The notes under the pieces: model-generated
The model's input: only the letters and a program-made list of their open reading frames with translations
What the model was told of the DNA's origin: nothing
Databases searched by the model: none
Part shown: positions 45,233 through 52,422 of the stretch, in pieces
Numbering within the stretch: position 1 is the first letter of the stretch
Layout: every line of letters starts with the position of its first letter
Program-made: the position numbers and the translations under genes
DNA from: Azospirillum brasilense
GTDB taxonomy: Bacteria; Pseudomonadota; Alphaproteobacteria; Azospirillales; Azospirillaceae
Reading direction: 5' to 3'
Assembly: GCF_007827795.1 (NCBI RefSeq)
Contig: NZ_VITI01000001.1
Coordinates: 806,001-870,000 of the forward strand
DNA length: 64,000 bases

Positions 45233-47323
45233 TCACCCCTTTTTGTCGAACCAGAAGCCGTCGGGCCGGTACAGCCCGAAATGCGCGCCGGGGTCGTAGT
45301 TGAACAGACCCTCCTCCGGCACGTTGCGCAGGGTGCGGCGCGCCACCACCGGCTGCGGCACCCCGGCCACCGTGCCGATGGTGAAGACCTGATCGGCGTT
45401 GAGCGTCAGGATGCGGGTCCAGGCCGCCGCCCGCCCCGCCTCGTCCGGGGCGTCGCGCCAGGCGCGGAAGGCATCCAGCAGGTCGCGCGCCTCGGGCATG
45501 TCGGGGCGCTCGCCGTCCTTGCCCATGGTCTGGAAGAACTGTCCCCATTTCGGCCACTGGTACTTGGCCTGATCGACCGGCACCAGCTCGCCGGGGCTCA
45601 TGTCCGCTGTGGCGATGGCGTTGTCCAGCCCGCGCGAGATGGACATGCAGGTGTCGCCGGCGAAGATGCGGTTGCGGAACACATCGAGCTGCGAGGAGCG
45701 GATGTAGAGCCGCGCCCCGATGCGCCGCCAGCCGTCGGCGATCAGCTCCAGCGCGTCGGTCTCCTCCGTGCTCTCCCCGGCGGTCTCCACCACGATCTCC
45801 AGCGGGCGGCCGTCGGGTAGCAGACGGACGCCGTTGACGTCGCGCTTCGTCAGGCCGACCTCGTCGAGCAGCCGGTTGGCCTGCCGGACGTCGAACTGCG
45901 CCCAGCGGTCGCGGTAGGCCGGCACCCACAGGGGCGAGACCTCCAAGAGCGTGTTGTTGGACGGGATGGCGAGGCCGTAATAGATGACTTGGTTCATCTC
46001 CTCGCGGTCGATGGCCAGCGACAGGGCGCGACGGTAGCGCACGTCGCGGTTCAGCGCGCGCCACACCGGGTCGTTGCAGGTCAGGTTGGGGAACAGCGCC
46101 ACCTGCGCCCCGATGCCGGTGCGCCACAGCGTGACCCGTTGGTCGTTGCGCTTCGCCCCCTGCTTCAGGAAGGTGTAGTTGTCGAACCGCAGGTAGCGTG
46201 CCTGGAGGTCGCTCTCGCCCGCCCCGGTCTTGGCCGGGATGATCTTGGCGTCGGCCACCGTCATGATGACCCGGTCGATGTAGGGCAGCTGCCGCCCCGC
46301 TGGGTCCACCCGATGGAAATAGGGGTTCCTTACGAAGATGAAACGTTCCGCGGGCGGAGCGGTCGTCGGCACCCAGGGCTGCAGGGTCGGCAGGTCCGGG
46401 TTGTCGAACTCGGTCAGATTGTCCTTGCGGTTGTGAAGCTGCTGCCAGCTTTTCTGCCGCGCCTCCTCCACGCGCTGCTTCAGCTCCAGCGGCTCGGTGA
46501 AGCGGGGGTGGAAGCGCCGCAGGTAATGGGCCGGGGCGTAGATCTCCACCGGCTTGGCCCCGGCCAGCATCGGCAGGAAGAAGGGGTTGGGGCGGGTCCA
46601 CGTGTAGCGCACCGCGGCGGCGTCCAGCACCTCGAACTTCGGCGCTTCCCCGGCCACCAGCATCTCCGGCGGCGGCCCGCCGGGGAAGCGCTTGGCGTTG
46701 TTGGCCATGTCCTCCCACCAGTAGCGGAAGTCCTCCGCCGTGAAGGGATGGCCGTCCGACCAGCGGTGGCCGCGGCGCAGCGTGAAGGTGAAGATCCGCC
46801 CCTCCGCCACATCCACCCGCTCCAGGATGTCGGGCACGATGCGCAGGCTCGGGGTCAGCGCGACCAGCCGGGCGTAGCTGTAGACGTAGATCAGCCGCGT
46901 GTCCTTGGTTCGCGCCATCAGCAGGCGCAGGTCGCCGCCATGGCGCCCCGGCGACTGCCAGGGCCGGTCCATCGGCTCGACCAGGGGAGTGAGCGGCAGC
47001 CGCTTCTCCACCGGCGGCAGCGACCCGGCGCCGACCGCGTTCTCCAGCATCGGCGTCTCGACCGCGTCGAAGGCGCTGAGCCCGAGGAAGGCCAATGCCA
47101 GAAGGGCACGTCGCCGCCATCCTCCCTCTCCCCTCCGCTCACGCGCAAACGAAGTTTGCGCTGACGCGACAGGCGGACCTTCGGTCCGCCGAAAGCGGGG
47201 AGAGGGTCGGGGTGAGGGGGTTTCCAGTGGCGGGGCGTCCGGCAAAAGCGCAACTCCCTCACCCTTCCCTCTCCCCAGAGGGGAGAGGGAATTGAACGTC
47301 GCATCGGGAACGGTCCACATCAT
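45233..47323 (-). CDS. Peptide-type ABC substrate-binding protein with a repeat inserted before its signal peptide
   Basis: 696 residues from the ATG at 47323. The mature protein is an SBP family 5 binding protein (I-F-T-F-T-L-R-R-G-H-R-W-S-D-G-H-P-F-T-A-type motif, Y-R-R-A-L-S-L-A-I-D-R). Residues 69-87 (W-R-R-R-A-L-L-A-L-A-F-L-G-L-S-A) are a clear signal peptide, but residues 12-68 are encoded by a palindromic GC-rich repeat (47121-47297). No start codon lies between repeat and signal, and the ATG at 47323 has a strong GGGAGG site overlapping the ATPase end, so the repeat seems to have been inserted between start and signal without breaking the frame. Export may be affected. Confidence 0.85.
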   Translation of the reverse strand: MMWTVPDATFNSLSPLGRGKGEGVALLPDAPPLETPSPRPSPRFRRTEGPPVASAQTSFARERRGEGGWRRRALLALAFLGLSAFDAVETPMLENAVGAGSLPPVEKRLPLTPLVEPMDRPWQSPGRHGGDLRLLMARTKDTRLIYVYSYARLVALTPSLRIVPDILERVDVAEGRIFTFTLRRGHRWSDGHPFTAEDFRYWWEDMANNAKRFPGGPPPEMLVAGEAPKFEVLDAAAVRYTWTRPNPFFLPMLAGAKPVEIYAPAHYLRRFHPRFTEPLELKQRVEEARQKSWQQLHNRKDNLTEFDNPDLPTLQPWVPTTAPPAERFIFVRNPYFHRVDPAGRQLPYIDRVIMTVADAKIIPAKTGAGESDLQARYLRFDNYTFLKQGAKRNDQRVTLWRTGIGAQVALFPNLTCNDPVWRALNRDVRYRRALSLAIDREEMNQVIYYGLAIPSNNTLLEVSPLWVPAYRDRWAQFDVRQANRLLDEVGLTKRDVNGVRLLPDGRPLEIVVETAGESTEETDALELIADGWRRIGARLYIRSSQLDVFRNRIFAGDTCMSISRGLDNAIATADMSPGELVPVDQAKYQWPKWGQFFQTMGKDGERPDMPEARDLLDAFRAWRDAPDEAGRAAAWTRILTLNADQVFTIGTVAGVPQPVVARRTLRNVPEEGLFNYDPGAHFGLYRPDGFWFDKKG
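47121..47297. repeat. Composite palindromic repeat element, copy 2, inside a coding region
   Basis: Contains at least three exact hairpins: GCGCAAAC-gaa-GTTTGCGC (47143-47161), GGCGGACC-ttc-GGTCCGCC (47172-47190), and CCCTCTCCCC-a-GAGGGGAGAGGG-type palindromes near 47270-47290, plus GGTGAGGGGG tracts. The right end is the reverse complement of the unit at 50594, including the GCAAAAGCGCAA stretch. It lies within the 5' part of the substrate-binding-protein gene. Confidence 0.82.
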
Positions 47324-49221
47324 CACGCCACCTCCCGCACGCGGACGGCGGCGTCGGCGCGCACGCAATGGCCGCCGCCGAGATCGACCAGATGGGGCTG
47401 GTGGTCCGCATCGATGGTGAAGGGGGCGGGCCAGCGCGCGGGGTCGGAGGCGCGGCCTTCCTCCAGGTCGGTCAGCGACAGCGGGCGGCTGGGGTCCGGC
47501 TCCGGCACGGCGGTCAGCAGGGCACGGGTGTAGGGGTGGACGGGGTTGCGGAACAGCGCCTCGCGCGGGGCCGACTCGACGATCCGCCCACGGCACATCA
47601 CCAGGATGCGGTCGGCCATGTAATCCACCACGGCCAGATTGTGGCTGACGAACAGGTAGGTCAGGCCGAGCCGCTCCTTCAGGTCCTTCAGCAGGTTCAG
47701 CACCTGCGCCTGGATCGACACGTCGAGCGCCGACACCGGCTCGTCGAGCAGCAGAAGCTCGGGCCGCAGCGCCAGCGCGCGGGCGATGCCGATGCGCTGG
47801 CGCTGGCCGCCGGAGAAGCTGTGCGGGTAGCGGCGCAGATGCCGCGCGTCCAGCCCGACCAGCCCCATCAGTTCCTTCACCCGCGCGGCGCGCTCCGCCT
47901 CGTCGCCGATGCCGTGGATGACCAGCGGTTCGGCGATGATGTCGAAGACGGTCATCCGGGGGTTCAGCGAGCCGAAGGGGTCCTGGAAGACGAACTGCAC
48001 CTTGCGGCGGAAGGCGGTCAGGGCCGCACCCTCCAGCTCCAGAACGTCGACGATCCGGCCATGGTCGTTGAAGCGGACGCTGCCCTGATCCGGAGTCAGG
48101 GCGCGCATCAGGATCTTCGACAGGGTGGTCTTGCCGCAGCCCGACTCGCCGACCAGCCCGACGCATTCGCCGCGCGCGATGGCGAAGCTGACGTCGTCCA
48201 CCGCCAGCGTGCCCGCCCCGGCCTTGGCACCGAACCAGCCGGCCTTGCGCGCCCCGTAAAGCTTGCGCACCCCCTCCACTGCCAGCAACGGCCCCGCCGC
48301 GTCGGCGCCGGGCGGCCAGGGCTGATGGTCCTTCTCCAGCAGGCTGCCGCCCTGCGACGTGATGGAGCGGATCGGCACCAGCCGTTCCCCCGGCGCCATG
48401 TGGAAGCGCGGAACGGCGCGCAGCAGCGCCTTGAGATAGGGATGGCGGGGGTCGGCGAAGATGTCCTCGCGCGTGCCGGATTCCATGATCCGCCCGCGGT
48501 GCATCACCACCACCTCGTCGGCGAGGTTGGCGACCACCCCCAGGTCGTGGGTGATGAGCAGGACGGCCATCCCGAGATCGGCCTGGAGGTCCTTGATCAG
48601 CTTCAGGATCTGCGCCTGGATGGTGACGTCCAGCGCGGTTGTCGGCTCGTCGGCGATCAGCAGGGCGGGGCGGCAGACCAGCGCCATGGCGATCATCGCG
48701 CGCTGGCGCAGGCCGCCCGACAGCTCGAACGGGTAGGTGTCCAGCGCCCGCTTCGGGTCTGGGAAGCGCACCCGGCGCAGCATGTCCTCCGCCTGGGCGC
48801 GGGCCTGCCGGGCGGTCACCCGCTGGTGCAGCCGCACCGCCTCACCCACCTGATCGCCCACCGTGTGCAGGGGCGACAGCGACGTCATCGGCTCCTGGAA
48901 GATGATCGAGATGCGACCGCCGCGCAGCGCCCGCATCGCCGTGCCGTCGGCCTTCAGCGAAGCGATGTCGACGGGGCCGGCGCCGTTGTTGACGATCCCG
49001 TCGTCGAATAGGATTTTTCCATCCGCGATGGCGGCGTTGCGGGGCAGGATGCGCAAAATCGACTGCGCCGCCACCGACTTGCCCGAGCCGGATTCGCCGA
49101 CCAGGGCGACGGTGGAGCCCGCCCGCACCCGGAAGGACACGCCGCGCACCGCCTGGACCACGCCGCCCGGCACCTGGAAATCGACCTTCAGGTCCTCCAC
49201 CCGGAGCAGCGTGCGGCTCAT
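47323..49221 (-). CDS. Fused double ATP-binding subunit of peptide ABC transporter (YejF/DppDF type)
   Basis: 632 residues with two complete ABC domains: Walker A G-E-S-G-S-G-K-S near 40 and G-E-S-G-C-G-K-T near 375, signatures L-S-G-G-L-R-Q and F-S-G-G-Q-R-Q, Walker B L-L-I-A-D-E-P-T and L-L-L-L-D-E-P-V. Each has the oligopeptide-type C-terminal extension (H-P-Y-x-x-A-L-L). One polypeptide can therefore drive the DppB/DppC-type permease pair. The stop overlaps the substrate-binding-protein start; its own start overlaps the upstream membrane-protein stop. Confidence 0.94.
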   Translation of the reverse strand: MSRTLLRVEDLKVDFQVPGGVVQAVRGVSFRVRAGSTVALVGESGSGKSVAAQSILRILPRNAAIADGKILFDDGIVNNGAGPVDIASLKADGTAMRALRGGRISIIFQEPMTSLSPLHTVGDQVGEAVRLHQRVTARQARAQAEDMLRRVRFPDPKRALDTYPFELSGGLRQRAMIAMALVCRPALLIADEPTTALDVTIQAQILKLIKDLQADLGMAVLLITHDLGVVANLADEVVVMHRGRIMESGTREDIFADPRHPYLKALLRAVPRFHMAPGERLVPIRSITSQGGSLLEKDHQPWPPGADAAGPLLAVEGVRKLYGARKAGWFGAKAGAGTLAVDDVSFAIARGECVGLVGESGCGKTTLSKILMRALTPDQGSVRFNDHGRIVDVLELEGAALTAFRRKVQFVFQDPFGSLNPRMTVFDIIAEPLVIHGIGDEAERAARVKELMGLVGLDARHLRRYPHSFSGGQRQRIGIARALALRPELLLLDEPVSALDVSIQAQVLNLLKDLKERLGLTYLFVSHNLAVVDYMADRILVMCRGRIVESAPREALFRNPVHPYTRALLTAVPEPDPSRPLSLTDLEEGRASDPARWPAPFTIDADHQPHLVDLGGGHCVRADAAVRVREVA

Positions 49222-49775
49222 GGCGCCGGCCTCGTCTCGTTGGGGTCCTCCGGCGGCTCGATGCCGAGAGCGATCAGATTGTCCACCGTCACCGGGGTCA
49301 GCGCCACGCCGTTGCGCCCGGCGGCGAGGGCGGCCTGTTCGATCACCGCGTCGAAGCCCTCCAGGTTGCTGTCGAAGCGCAGGGTCGTGCCGCCGCCGCT
49401 CAGCGTCGCCTGCATCCAACCGTCGTCGCGTCCCCGCCTGGTCGCGTAGTAGCGCAGCCTCAGCCCGGACAGCGCGTCCCAGCGGATGGCGCCGCCCAGC
49501 GGCCCGTCGGCCCGCAAGCCCTCGCCGTCCATGGTCAGGCGGGTCAGCTGGCGTTGCAGGGTGCGCGCCGCGAAGACGGCGAACAGCGCCGCGCAGGCCG
49601 CCAGCGGCACGGCGATCCAGGGGGTGACGGGCAGGAAGGCCAGCGGCAGAACCGTCAGCGCCAGCCCGGCCCCGGCCCGCGCGTAGTCGCCGGCCAGCGC
49701 CCCGGCGGGGTAGCGCATCTCCGCGACGGTCGGCGTCTCCCCGGTCGAGGGTCGGGCCATGGGCAGCTCGGCCAT
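49218..49775 (-). CDS. Membrane protein of unknown function
   Basis: 185 residues with two adjacent hydrophobic segments (about 33-50 and 52-70) and a cytosolic C-terminal domain ([28 protein letters not shown]) resembling a PH-like fold in layout, though I do not recognise a named family. It lies between the deacetylase (three bases upstream) and the transporter ATPase (overlapping), so it probably belongs to the same operon and might connect envelope modification to transport. Confidence 0.75.
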   Translation of the reverse strand: MAELPMARPSTGETPTVAEMRYPAGALAGDYARAGAGLALTVLPLAFLPVTPWIAVPLAACAALFAVFAARTLQRQLTRLTMDGEGLRADGPLGGAIRWDALSGLRLRYYATRRGRDDGWMQATLSGGGTTLRFDSNLEGFDAVIEQAALAAGRNGVALTPVTVDNLIALGIEPPEDPNETRPAP

Positions 49776-49778
49776 GTC

Positions 49779-50585
49779 TCAGCGATGTCCTTCTGCGGCG
49801 AACAGGGTCTCAGCAGCCAGCCAGCGGACCGCCGGATGACGGCGGGTCGCGGTCAGGAAACGCGCGGTGAAGGCCCAGGTTTCAACGTCCATCGCCAAAT
49901 GATGCGTCAACAGGCCGGTCGGCTCCTCCGCGTCCACCGCGCCCAGCCGCCGGGCACGCAGATGGGCGACCGCCATGCCCAGCGACTCCGCGTCGCCCAT
50001 GAAGCGCTTGCCGTCCTTCCAGGCCACCGGGTCGATGTGTGTATTGACACACATCATGTTGACGGTTGACACACGTCGCGGCCCGAAAACCGACAGGCCG
50101 GCGAAGCCCGCGCCGGGCAGACCCGCCGCGACGCCGGGCGCGATGCGGTTCCACGGCGGCACCAGGACGGGCAGGGCGCGCGGCCCGAACCGGCGGTCCA
50201 GCACGGCCCGTCCCTCGGCCAGCTCCGCCAGCACGGCGGCGGCAGGCCGGTCCGCGCCAAGCTCCGCCTTCTTCGCGGGGGGAGCGGCATGGTCGGTGTG
50301 CGACCAGCCGTGCTGAAGCACCGTGACGGTGGGGGCCGCGTCCACAACGGGGACGAGGGCGTCCTTGACGCCCGCCGGGATGACCGCCAGGGCCAACGGC
50401 GCGCCGGTTTCGATGGACAGGGCGATCATCCGGTCGAGGTCGGGCGTCGGCGCGACGGCATCGTCGTCGCGCCACCAGAGAGTGGCGGTGCGCCCGGCGG
50501 AAGCCCAGGCGTCCAGCTCGGCGGTCAACGCGTCCCAACCGGCGCGCGGCGGGCTGTCGGAAGGGGCGGTTGCGGTCACGGTCAT
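49779..50585 (-). CDS. Polysaccharide deacetylase-family protein
   Basis: 268 residues. Catalytic-type motifs of the CE4 family can be seen: W-W-R-D-D-D-A near residue 38 (metal/base aspartates), H-G-W-S-H-T-D-H near 90 (metal histidines), and P-P-W-N-R near 145. It should deacetylate a glycan, yet no signal peptide is visible, so it may act on a cytosolic precursor. It is first in a six-gene operon leading to the peptide-type transporter and is separated from the glycosyltransferase operon by a repeat. Function is by family only. Confidence 0.85.
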   Translation of the reverse strand: MTVTATAPSDSPPRAGWDALTAELDAWASAGRTATLWWRDDDAVAPTPDLDRMIALSIETGAPLALAVIPAGVKDALVPVVDAAPTVTVLQHGWSHTDHAAPPAKKAELGADRPAAAVLAELAEGRAVLDRRFGPRALPVLVPPWNRIAPGVAAGLPGAGFAGLSVFGPRRVSTVNMMCVNTHIDPVAWKDGKRFMGDAESLGMAVAHLRARRLGAVDAEEPTGLLTHHLAMDVETWAFTARFLTATRRHPAVRWLAAETLFAAEGHR

Positions 50586-50593
50586 CGCCTGTT

Positions 50594-50706
50594 CTGTTCC
50601 CTCTCCCCTCCGGGGAGAGGGTTAGGGTGAGGGGGTTGCGCTTTTGCCGGACATACCGCCTTGCGCAACCCCCTCACCCTCCTCTCTCCGGAGGGGAGAG
50701 GGTTAG
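50594..50706. repeat. Paired palindromic repeat, copies 3a and 3b in inverted orientation
   Basis: Two units facing each other, each with CCCTCTCC...GGGGAGAGGG palindromes and TTAGGGTGAGGGGGTTGCGC tracts, separated by about ten bases. The left unit is nearly identical to that at 12862. Such paired units resemble BIME arrangements. Location: between the 3' end of a glycosyltransferase gene and the 5' end of the deacetylase gene. Confidence 0.85.
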
Positions 50707-50774
50707 AAGGACAGCGAACGCGGTGACCGTCAGCATGGCCCCCGCACCGGAAAAATCCAAGCGTCTTGATTGGC

Positions 50775-51932
50775 TTAGCGACTGTTGCCTTGGCGGTAGG
50801 CCACCGCGTCCAGCAGCAGACGGGCTGTGGCGGCGGCGCCGTCGAGGCGCAGCGGGATGGCCGGCGGCGGGGGCAGGGCGAGCGCCTTCGCCAGGCCCGC
50901 GGCCAGGGTCTCCGGGGTCAGGGTGGCCTCGTCGACCACGGCCAGACGGCCCCGCTGCTCCAGCAGGCGGGCACGGGTGGCCTGCTCGGTCTCGCTGCCC
51001 GCGGCGAAGGGGACGACCACCGCCCGGCAGCCGGCCTGAAGCACGTCGAGCACGGTGTTGTAGCCGGCCTGGCTGATCGACAGACGGCAGCGGCGGAGCA
51101 GGGCGGGAAAGTCGGGCCGCGCCCGCTCCACGATGGCGCCCGGCGGGGCCGCGGCGGCGAGCGCGCGGAAGTCCTCCTCCGGCACGTCCGGCCCGGCCAG
51201 CAGGCGCCATGGTGCGTCAAGTCCGGCCGGAGTTGACGCACGCACCGCCAGCGCCGCCCGCAGCAGCGGCAGGCCGACCGCCCCGCCGCCCACCGACACG
51301 ATCACCTCATCCGTGCCGTCCGTCGATTCGGTGTCCGCGCCCTGCGGGGCCGCGACATAGCCGGTGTAGCGGATGCGGCCGGCGATCCGCGCCGCGGCGG
51401 GGAAGGTCGCCGCGAAGGGGATCAATTGCGGGTCGCCATGGACCAGCACATGGTCGAACAGCCGTTCCACCGTCGAAACGGTTTCCTCCAGCCGCTCCGG
51501 CTTGGCCTTGGTCACCAGGATGTCGCGCACCGAAGCGGCGGTGACCGCCCCGCCGGCTTTCGCGGCCTCCAGCAGCGGCAGAAGCTCGAACCGGAAGGCG
51601 CGGCGTCCGAAGGGGAAGGATTCGACCAGCAGCGCATCGGGCCGCACCCGGTCATGGGTGGCCAGAACCGCGGCGCGGCGCCGGGCCCGCCAGTCGTCGT
51701 CGATGGGCCGGTCGTGCTCGTCCAGCAGGGTCTTGAAGCCGCTGTCGGCGGCGCGGGCGGGGGGAAGCTGGACGATCTCCGCTGCCGGGCCGTAATCGAT
51801 CCCCGGCACCGGATGCCCGCCGCGCAGCACCGTGACGGCGACGCCGGCCTCGGTCAGCCCGCGGGTGATCAGCGCGGCGCGCCGGTCGTGCCCGATGCCC
51901 AGCAGATGCTGGACATGGAAAAGAACATGCAT
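50775..51932 (-). CDS. MurG/GT28-like glycosyltransferase A
   Basis: 385 residues. N-terminal F-H-V-Q-H-L-L-G-I-G-H-D-R-R and C-terminal S-I-S-Q-A-G-Y-N-T-V-L-D-V-L-Q-A-G-C-R-A-V-V-V-P-F are the acceptor-loop and donor-sugar motifs of MurG-like enzymes. It shares the G-x-G-H-x-R-R motif with the enzyme encoded at 55256, so the pair are distant paralogues on both arms of the locus. It is third in the operon ABC protein, CNB protein, GT, with six bases to the preceding stop. The sugar and acceptor are unknown. Confidence 0.86.
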   Translation of the reverse strand: MHVLFHVQHLLGIGHDRRAALITRGLTEAGVAVTVLRGGHPVPGIDYGPAAEIVQLPPARAADSGFKTLLDEHDRPIDDDWRARRRAAVLATHDRVRPDALLVESFPFGRRAFRFELLPLLEAAKAGGAVTAASVRDILVTKAKPERLEETVSTVERLFDHVLVHGDPQLIPFAATFPAAARIAGRIRYTGYVAAPQGADTESTDGTDEVIVSVGGGAVGLPLLRAALAVRASTPAGLDAPWRLLAGPDVPEEDFRALAAAAPPGAIVERARPDFPALLRRCRLSISQAGYNTVLDVLQAGCRAVVVPFAAGSETEQATRARLLEQRGRLAVVDEATLTPETLAAGLAKALALPPPPAIPLRLDGAAATARLLLDAVAYRQGNSR

Positions 51933-51938
51933 GAGTTG

Positions 51939-52394
51939 TCAGACCGCCTGGGCGGCCAGCACCTCGCGCAGGCGCGCGGTCGTCTGCTCCAGGCGGTGGG
52001 CCAGGGAGCGCATGATCTCCAGCCCCATCTGCGGGAAGTCGGCGACCATCTGAAGGAAATGGTCCTTCGGCACGCACAGCGCCTCCAGGTCGGTGCTGGC
52101 GCGGACGGTGGCGGTGCGCGGCACGTCGCACAGGATGGCGATCTCGCCGACGATCTCGTTGGACCCCAGCGTCGCGACGGCCAGCGGCCCGCCGGGGCCG
52201 GTCACGATCACCTCGGCCTCCCCGCGCAGCAGGATGTAGGCGCAGGTGCCCATCTCGTCCTGCTCGAACAGGATGTCGCCCGACCGGAAGCTCAACCGTT
52301 CGCTGGTAAAGGCGAGAAGCTTGAGCTTGGCAGTGTCGATGTTGGCGAACAGGGGAATCCTGCGCAGGCAATTGACTTCTTCGGCGATGCTCAT
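51939..52394 (-). CDS. Stand-alone cyclic-nucleotide-binding domain protein
   Basis: 151 residues, almost entirely one Crp-type nucleotide-binding domain: G-D-I-L-F-E-Q-D-E near 40, the phosphate-binding cassette V-G-E-I-A-I-L...P-R-T-A-T-V-R-A near 82-100 with both key Glu and Arg kept. No helix-turn-helix or enzyme domain follows; only a 30-residue helix. It therefore should sense cAMP, cGMP or c-di-GMP and pass this to a partner. It is encoded 28 bases after the ABC gene and six before the glycosyltransferase, suggesting a partner role with the ABC protein. Confidence 0.9.
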   Translation of the reverse strand: MSIAEEVNCLRRIPLFANIDTAKLKLLAFTSERLSFRSGDILFEQDEMGTCAYILLRGEAEVIVTGPGGPLAVATLGSNEIVGEIAILCDVPRTATVRASTDLEALCVPKDHFLQMVADFPQMGLEIMRSLAHRLEQTTARLREVLAAQAV

Positions 52395-52422
52395 GCCGTC
52401 TGCCTCCTCAACGCCGCCGGCT

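Noticed and set aside
45213-47120. ATG at 47120 as an alternative start for the substrate-binding protein
   Set aside because: It is in a different frame; reading from it gives a basic, proline-rich product without the binding-protein motifs.
50594-50706. CRISPR-like repeats
   Set aside because: Only two units in inverted orientation, no spacers of regular length and no cas genes.
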